NCBI GenBank assembly: GCA_016098155.1
Contig: JAAAJB010000126.1
Location: 1 to 35,680 of the forward strand
Length of the DNA: 35,680 bases
Direction of reading: 5' to 3'
From: Actinomortierella ambigua
Lineage: Eukaryota > Mortierellomycota > Mortierellomycetes > Mortierellales > Mortierellaceae
Part shown: piece by piece, positions 30,501-35,680 of the stretch
Position numbering within the stretch: the stretch's first letter is position 1
Layout of the letters: each line of letters begins with the position of its first letter
Translations under genes and position numbers: made by a program
Notes under the pieces: model-generated
Databases searched by the model: none
Told to the model about the DNA's origin: nothing
Seen by the model: only the letters and a program-made list of their open reading frames with translations

Positions 30501-32662
30501 AGAGGGTGCTAAGCGGGTTGGCTACAGATCATCATCATCATCACCATGCATCATCAGCAGTAGCAGCACAGACATACAAACACGCCGGAAAAAGAGAAGA
30601 GAGAAAAAAGTAGATCTTGAATGTGAGCAGGGAATGTTTTTTTTTTCGTATCTGCGTTGTTTGCAGGCTTCTTCTGGTGGGTAAAAAGGGGAAGAGGAGG
30701 AGAGAGAGAGAGACAGAGGGAGAGAGGGTGGGGGGAAGGAGGCCGTCTACCCTTTTTTTTCTCTCTCTTATTACTATCTTCGTTGCACCTCCCTCCAATA
30801 CCCCACTCAGGGATACGCATTTACTCTCAAGCTGCTGCTACCAACGAAAAATGAAAGACGGCAGGGGAGTAGAGAGGAGAGGGGAGGGAAGGGGAGGAGG
30901 GCGTGAAGAAGCCTCCTCCTTAATCTTGCACCACATGTCATGGTATGTCAGTCTATGATTCTGCTGCAAAGCCTTCATGTCACATCTCTCTCTCCCTCTC
31001 CCCCCAAGCCCACCACATGAGCCGCCATGAAGGGCGCTCTGTGAACAAGAATGACGTGAAAAGGAGGAAGAGACAGGCAGAGACAGAAAGAGAGAGGAAA
31101 AAGGGAGCACTGGAGGACAGATGGGATGCAACAGCGATAGCAACAGCAGTAGCAGTAGCACCATGGAAACCGGTCCAATCGATTGGACCTTGGTCTTCGA
31201 TCCACCAAGGATACATTGGGCATACCTCTCCATTGCCAACATAATCTGCGTGTACATGGAGGCGGTAACCACATTCACCATCCACTCTCTTTCTTATCCA
31301 TCCACTCCCTCCATTTCAAATCTCTTTGCCACTGGAGAGATATGAAAAATGAATGAGCAAAGGTATAATAGAAATAACATTGCCAGTGAATGAAAAAAAA
31401 AAATAGGAAAATAGAACAGCAGTAGGCAACAGCAACAGCAACAACACAACAACAACACAACAACAACAACAACAACAACAGAGAAGCAGCATGGATGGCT
31501 GCTCTCGTTCTCTGCTGCCTATCATTGAAATATCATTGCAAGAAAAAAGAGAGGGGAGTGTCGGAGTGTAGTCCAACATATGCCCTTTCTCAATTGCCCC
31601 CCCCCCCACCACCCCTTTTCTCTCTCTCTAATGATTCACCATAACAACCACAAACATCATCTTTGGGCTTGAGTCAAGGTTTCGGCCAATGGTGCAACGT
31701 TCACAAAGCAAAGATGTCCGAGTGGTGGGGGTGGAGAAAGAGAGAGTAATGAAGGGAGAAAAAAAGAGGGAGGGAGAGAGGGAGTAAACGGGGAGGCAGG
31801 AAAGGGGGACAATGGGAATACAACAGCTACTCGTATCCATCATCAAAACAGACGGACAGAAGCAGAAGCAGCAGCAGGAGTAGCGGCAGGAATAATATGA
31901 ACGAAAAAGAAAAAAGAGCGGGAGCAGGAAAGGGGAGGGGAGGGTAGGGAGCATGTGTGTATGTGCGTGTTGTGTGTAATGTACTGCTGCAACAACCGTT
32001 GTCCAGATGCGTTGTCCTCCTCCCTCACTGTTGTCCACCCAGATGCTGATGCGAATGAAATGAGGGCGAGCTTGTTCTTTGCTGGGGTGAATAGAATACC
32101 ACTGGCGACAAAGACAGGGGTAGCCGGAGACTTTTTTTTTTTTTTTTTTTTTTTTTGTTTAGAGTAGCCTATCCATCTCAGTCGTACTTCGCGGTTGGTC
32201 TCAAGTTAACTAGGTCGGTTTTGGTTGGTTGGTTGGAGCCTCGCTCTTCTCTTGCCTTTTTTTTTACCCTTCTCTCGCCTTGAACCCATCACTTGGCTAT
32301 GTCCTGTGTGTGTGTGTGTGTACGTGTGTGTGTATTTGCCTGTACAAGGAAGTCCGTGTGCGTGTGTATGTGTGTATGTGCCCCCCTTATTCTGTATGTT
32401 GCTCTCTGCTGCTACTGCTTGCTCGTGTCCAACGGATGGATGAATTGCATTGCAGAAGAGATGGTGACGAAGAAGAGATGGGGGGGGGACAGAGAGGGAG
32501 TGTGTGTGTATGTATGTGTATGTGTGTGCGGGCGTGGTCGTGAAGCATGGCGAATGGGATTGACTTACCAGGCTCCTTGCTTTCCTTCGAGTCCTTGTCC
32601 TGCAAGATTGGGTTGAAGACGACCGAGACTGCCCCCGAGGTGGTCGTGGATTGGGTGGTCAT
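27516..32662 (-). CDS. Psr1/SCP-like HAD-family CTD phosphatase
   Basis: Six minus-strand exons (32662-32569, 30521-29986, 28659-28537, 28333-28184, 27987-27889, 27803-27516) join in phase and encode 429 residues. The catalytic FCP1-homology domain starts [19 protein letters not shown], with the nucleophile motif D240-x-D242-x-T, then [25 protein letters not shown] and [12 protein letters not shown]. It continues [18 protein letters not shown] and [19 protein letters not shown] to an acidic, His-containing tail. The N-terminal 200 residues are disordered, with the hydrophobic [10 protein letters not shown] around Cys94-Cys95 and an Asn-rich tract. Yeast Psr1/Psr2 are plasma-membrane phosphatases anchored by N-terminal cysteine palmitoylation and act in the sodium stress response. 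A similar anchor here is inferred. Introns 1 and 2 are 2047 and 1326 nt, far longer than others in the window; extra small exons within them are possible. Confidence 0.92.
28129..28173. repeat. Compound (CA)n(CT)n microsatellite in an intron
   Basis: An imperfect CA run passes directly into a CT run on the plus strand, about 45 nt in all. It lies in the intron 27988-28183 of the phosphatase gene, immediately next to the donor of exon 4. Confidence 0.88.
28660..29985 (-). other. 1.3-kb intron 2 of the Psr-like phosphatase gene
   Basis: The flanking exons meet in phase 0 (..EPAL / ASPQSQ..) with a GTAAGT donor at 29985 and a TCTAG acceptor. The plus strand is pyrimidine-rich over 28975-29060 and 29270-29440. 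No conserved protein pattern was found on either strand. Confidence 0.65.
30150..30290 (-). repeat. AAC/AAT repeat encoding an Asn-rich tract
   Basis: Imperfect GTT repeats on the plus strand encode, on the minus strand, about 47 residues of mostly Asn with Ser, His, Ile and Gly in the disordered N-terminal region of the phosphatase. Confidence 0.9.
30522..32568 (-). other. 2.0-kb intron 1 of the Psr-like phosphatase gene
   Basis: The donor GTAAGT (32568) follows exon 1, which ends with the G of a split Ala codon; the acceptor CTGTAG precedes CCAACCC at 30521. The intron contains (CAA)n at 31430-31482, a 25-nt T run at 32132-32156, (GT)n near 32310-32380 and 32500-32530, and several GA-rich blocks. 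No exon of another gene could be supported. Confidence 0.68.
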
Positions 32663-33663
32663 GGTGAGGTGGGTGTATGGTTTGAGAGGCGCAATGAGAG
32701 CAAAAGGAAGAAGAGAAGGAGGTGGAGGAGTAGGGGAGGGTGAAGTAACTGGAAGAGTTGCCTTTTTTTTTCTTCTACTCTGCTTTCCGTGGTGGTTTTG
32801 AACCTAGGCAATGGAGTTGGCGTCTGAGACAGAGAACAGGCAGAGGAAACACGACAATGAAAAAGGGGAGGGGTGACCAGTGGGACCGGCGAATGCAGTT
32901 AGTCGACGTGTAAATGGAATAAAGAAGACAAAAAGAATGAATGAATGAGAGGAAAGAAAGAAAGGAAAGGAGGGTGTGTGAGTGAGTGTGTGTGTGCGAG
33001 AGACAAGGAGCAAGCAGGGATGGGAAAACAAAGAAGGGAAGAAAAGAAGACGGCGAAGGGATGCCAAATGAGCGAGAGTGGGATGGAATGAAGGGAGAAA
33101 GGGAAAAGAAAAAAATACAATGGACAATGGATGCAAAAGCAGAAAAGCGTTTGCAGGGGAAAGGGGGGAGAAGAGAGAGAAGGTGAGAAAGAGAAAGAGG
33201 AGAGCGAGGAAAGAGTACTTTTGTGTATGTGCAGTGTATATGTGCGTGTATGCTTGTGTCTGTCTATCCGAAAAGGCGACTTTGTTCTTTCTCGCTCCCA
33301 CTCACTCACTTGCTCGCTCATTCGCTCACGCAATGACCCAATGGAGAGGAGGGTGCAGGCAAGAGACAATGAGGAGTTGGAGGATGAATTAGAAAAAAAA
33401 AAGAGAGAGAGAAAGAGTGATAGCGAAGGAGAGAAGGAGGGAGAGTGGGTGACAGGTGGTGGTTGGTTGGTTGGTTGGTGGTGGTTGGTGGTGGTGGTGG
33501 TGGTATGAGTGTACCTTTTTATGGGTGTTTTGTTGTATATATAATTATATGTTTCTGGCTACTACTGCTGGTGCTGGGGGGTATCGGTGGGAATGGGCCA
33601 GGCTGGGAGTAGAGCCAGAAAGAGAAGGGACAGACAGTGGATAAGTGGGGTGGGGGTGGAGGT

Positions 33664-33793
33664 GGAAGGAGAGGAGAGGAAGAGGGAGAGGAGACGAAGG
33701 GAAGGAAGGGTGGAAGGGAAAGGGAAGGGAAAGAAGAGAGAAAGAAGAGAAAGAGGAAAGAGGAAAGAGGAGGAGGAAGAAAAAGAAGAAAGA
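33664..33793 (+). repeat. Homopurine tract, 130 nt
   Basis: All bases from 33664 to 33793 are purines except C at 33695 and T at 33711, leaving 82 uninterrupted purines at 33712-33793. Words such as GAAAG, GGAAA and GAGGA alternate without a strict period. Long homopurine-homopyrimidine DNA can form triplex (H-DNA) structures. Confidence 0.93.
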
Positions 33794-34122
33794 CAAGCCG
33801 TGATTGAGGGAATGAAACGAATGTGTGTGGAGGGTGATGAGACCCCCCCCCCGCGTAGACACAAAGTAGTGAAGAAAAGATAGAGAGAGAACCGCAGAAA
33901 GTGAGAGAGAGTGAGAGAGAAAGAGAGTGAGAGAGCTCACAGTCTGTTATTCTTTTTTGGTTGGAGCTGTGTGGACAGAGCCCTACTGCCTATCCACCTT
34001 CTCTTCCTCTCTCTTGTTCTCGCTCTCACCCCTCTCTGCCCAAAGGCGCACATGGTCGCATTATGGTTCAGTGCAGGCGCACCTTTCTGCCGAACAGGGA
34101 CATGATTGACCCTATCTGTCGG

Positions 34123-34162
<40 letters not shown>

Positions 34163-34351
34163 GCATGGTCAGGTCGACTGTGCCCATCAGTTCCCTTGTA
34201 CATCACTCCCCCTCCTCCATCACCCCTTCTTCCTGATCGCATCAACGGATAGAGAGTCAGGGTATTTGAATAAGATGACAAAGGAGAGAGACAGGTAAGG
34301 GTAGATGAACACAAGGATAGAGAGACGGACAGAAAGAATCCCCTCCCCCCC

Positions 34352-34437
34352 CACACACACACACACACTCAACACTCTCACTCACTTACTCACTCACTTA
34401 CTCACTCACTTACTCACTCACTTACTCACTCACTTCT
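34352..34437. repeat. (CA)n followed by a 12-bp tandem repeat
   Basis: A short CA run (34352-34368) is followed from about 34378 by nearly five copies of the 12-mer CTCACTCACTTA, ending in (CT)n. No coding use is evident. Confidence 0.9.
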
Positions 34438-34806
34438 CTCTCTCTATCAAAGAGAGGCACCGATCGAACCAATTCACCCTATTGAGAAACATATTCGCAC
34501 AGGGTTGTTGGGATCGAGGGGGAAAGGAGCGCAAGGGGGCAGGGTGAGGGGTCTGCATGCAGCAGACCTAAAACATGAAGAGCTAGAGCACGCAGGGCAA
34601 CAGTAGCTGTTGGAAATGCTACCAAAGAAGCAGCAACAGCAACAGCTATAACTACAGCTACAACAATAGCAACTACCGCTACTACCATCGACAAGAACCA
34701 CTTCTAGTACAAACAACAACTACCTCCGCTACCAACAACAACTACCTTTACTACCAACAACAACAACTTTGGAGTGGTTGGATGGAGAAGTAATAATATA
34801 CATATT

Positions 34807-34812
34807 TTTATT
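34807..34812 (-). terminator. Polyadenylation signal of SDA1
   Basis: TTTATT on the plus strand is AATAAA on the minus strand, 38 nt past the SDA1 stop codon at 34850. Confidence 0.6.
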
Positions 34813-34849
34813 CTGTTCGTCTCCGGGGCCACGAGAAGGGTTCCACGCA

Positions 34850-35680
34850 CTACTTTTTCCGCATCTTCTGCTTCTTGATGTGTGCCTGCAGCTGAATCTG
34901 CTTGTCGCGCAAGCTCATCTTCTTCTTCTCGCGCACCTCGCGCTTGTGGGCCATCATCATAAAGTTCTTGCCCTTGGACTTTTCCTTGTTGGTCGTCGAG
35001 CCACGCTCCTCCTTGCCCTTGCGCGATCCAAACTTTTCGCGTCCCTCACGACCGGCCTTGATCGAATCCATACGGGCCTCATAATCCTGCTTAGCCTTCT
35101 TACGTGGGCCAATAATTGATCCCAGCGACACCTCGCCCTCTCCGACATCGGCATCCGTCGGTGCTGGTCGCTTGCCCGATCCTCCAGACCGTTGAGGGTT
35201 CACCTTGCTGTCCGCCTGTCGCTGAAGCTTCAGTTGCTCCAGCTTGGCAAAATCGGCCGGTGTCAGAATCTTGGTCGTCGCCAGCTTTTGCGCCATCTGC
35301 AATCGCTCCTTGCGCTCGGCTTCTTGTTGAAGACGCTTGGCCTTGGCCGCCTCACTCTCCTCTCGAGCTGGTTGCTGCTGCTGCTGCAACTGGTCACCGT
35401 CCTCGCCTTCGCCCTCGCCCTCGCCGTCCTCGCCAGGCAGACGACCCTTCTTCTTCATTCGGCGCTCCTTGTTGGCCGAGATGCGCTTCTGCTTGGGCTT
35501 CTTGTTGCCGTCCTCGTCCTCGGAGCCAGACTCGTCGTCCGAGAGCTTGATGTTCAAATCACCCTCATCGTCCGACACGTTGATCCAGCCACCCTCTTGG
35601 TCCTCCTCATCCTCTGAGGCCTCCTCCCAATCGTTCCAATCGTTCTCTCCATTCGCACCGTCCTCGCCTTCCTCTCCAAC
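34850..35680 (-). CDS. SDA1: SDA1, 60S ribosome biogenesis protein, C-terminal part (runs off the right edge)
   Basis: The frame is open from the window edge to the stop at 34850, giving the last 276 residues. Sda1 is a nucleolar/nuclear factor needed for 60S subunit maturation and export, and in yeast also for actin organisation and passage through START. Recognition rests on the acidic segment with DWNDWEEASEDE and GGWINVSDDE, the helix-rich ILTPADFAKLEQLKLQRQ, and above all the C-terminal motif REKFGSRKGKEE, then STTNKEKSKGKNFMMMAHKR and KKMSLRDKQ, which closes fungal Sda1 proteins. The tail is rich in Lys/Arg, as expected for nucleolar retention. The N-terminal helical repeat part lies beyond 35680. 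A short polyQ run sits in the middle of the acidic region. Confidence 0.93.
   Translation of the reverse strand, partial: VGEEGEDGANGENDWNDWEEASEDEEDQEGGWINVSDDEGDLNIKLSDDESGSEDEDGNKKPKQKRISANKERRMKKKGRLPGEDGEGEGEGEDGDQLQQQQQPAREESEAAKAKRLQQEAERKERLQMAQKLATTKILTPADFAKLEQLKLQRQADSKVNPQRSGGSGKRPAPTDADVGEGEVSLGSIIGPRKKAKQDYEARMDSIKAGREGREKFGSRKGKEERGSTTNKEKSKGKNFMMMAHKREVREKKKMSLRDKQIQLQAHIKKQKMRKK

Larger units (their letters stand above)
32663..34849. other. Simple-repeat-rich spacer between the Psr-like gene and SDA1
   Basis: This spacer of about 2.2 kb contains the promoter side of the phosphatase gene and the 3' end of SDA1. It is largely purine-rich on the plus strand from 32690 to 33930, then pyrimidine-rich to about 34440. 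It includes GGTT/GGTGGT repeats at 33461-33505 and a CAA/CTA-type run at 34630-34765. Open frames are composition-driven; none has a recognisable protein pattern. Confidence 0.55.

Noticed and set aside
33500..33940. Long Ser/Phe/Leu-rich and Glu/Arg/Lys-rich open frames on both strands
   Set aside because: They are translations of homopurine/homopyrimidine DNA with no stop codons; no unique sequence or splice structure supports a gene.

Overview
The window is eukaryotic nuclear DNA. Every multi-exon gene was rebuilt by hand from GT..AG (once GC..AG) junctions that keep the reading frame. The gene set points to a filamentous, early-diverging fungus, most likely of the Mortierella type (Mucoromycota in the broad sense). 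This is inference from four things: moderate intron density, a TKL kinase fused to a long Sel1 array, a Psr-type CTD phosphatase with an internal Cys-Cys, and microsatellite-rich introns and spacers. No prokaryotic operon, CRISPR array, rRNA, convincing tRNA or transposase was seen.

Layout, left to right: (1) <1-1944 minus, a Ca2+/calmodulin-dependent-type protein kinase running off the left edge, with 8-nt and 11-nt microexons; (2) 2654-4591 minus, an MFSD5-type major facilitator in six exons; (3) 5156-6006 minus, a mitochondrial FLILHELTA-family (Mrx11-like) protein, head to head with (4) 6687-9923 plus, an unrecognised 1078-residue Q/E-rich protein; (5) 10815-14424 minus, the kinase-Sel1 fusion with 23 full or degenerate repeats and a 46-nt intron; (6) 14425-16824, a spacer with a ~1 kb G-poor ATC/AACCCTCATCAC minisatellite; (7) 16825-18560 plus, a 250-residue SANT/Myb protein in seven exons, possibly like the p1 subunit of the MTA1c DNA 6mA methyltransferase; (8) 18809-19732 minus, GINS subunit Psf1, head to head with (9) 20514-24604 plus, translation factor eIF5B, whose first intron appears to be GC-AG; (10) 24981-26342 plus, prefoldin subunit 3; (11) 27516-32662 minus, a Psr1/SCP-like phosphatase with introns of 2.0 and 1.3 kb; (12) 32663-34849, a simple-repeat spacer with a long homopurine tract; (13) 34850->35680 minus, the C-terminal part of SDA1.

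Most genes are unrelated housekeeping functions: replication (Psf1), translation initiation (eIF5B), ribosome export (SDA1), tubulin/actin folding (prefoldin) and mitochondria (FLILHELTA). The signalling genes (CaMK, TKL-Sel1, Psr-like) and the SANT protein are the less conserved part. The best candidates for something under-described are the SANT protein, the higher-order duplication inside the Sel1 array, the catalytic-loop microexon, and the unknown Q/E-rich protein.
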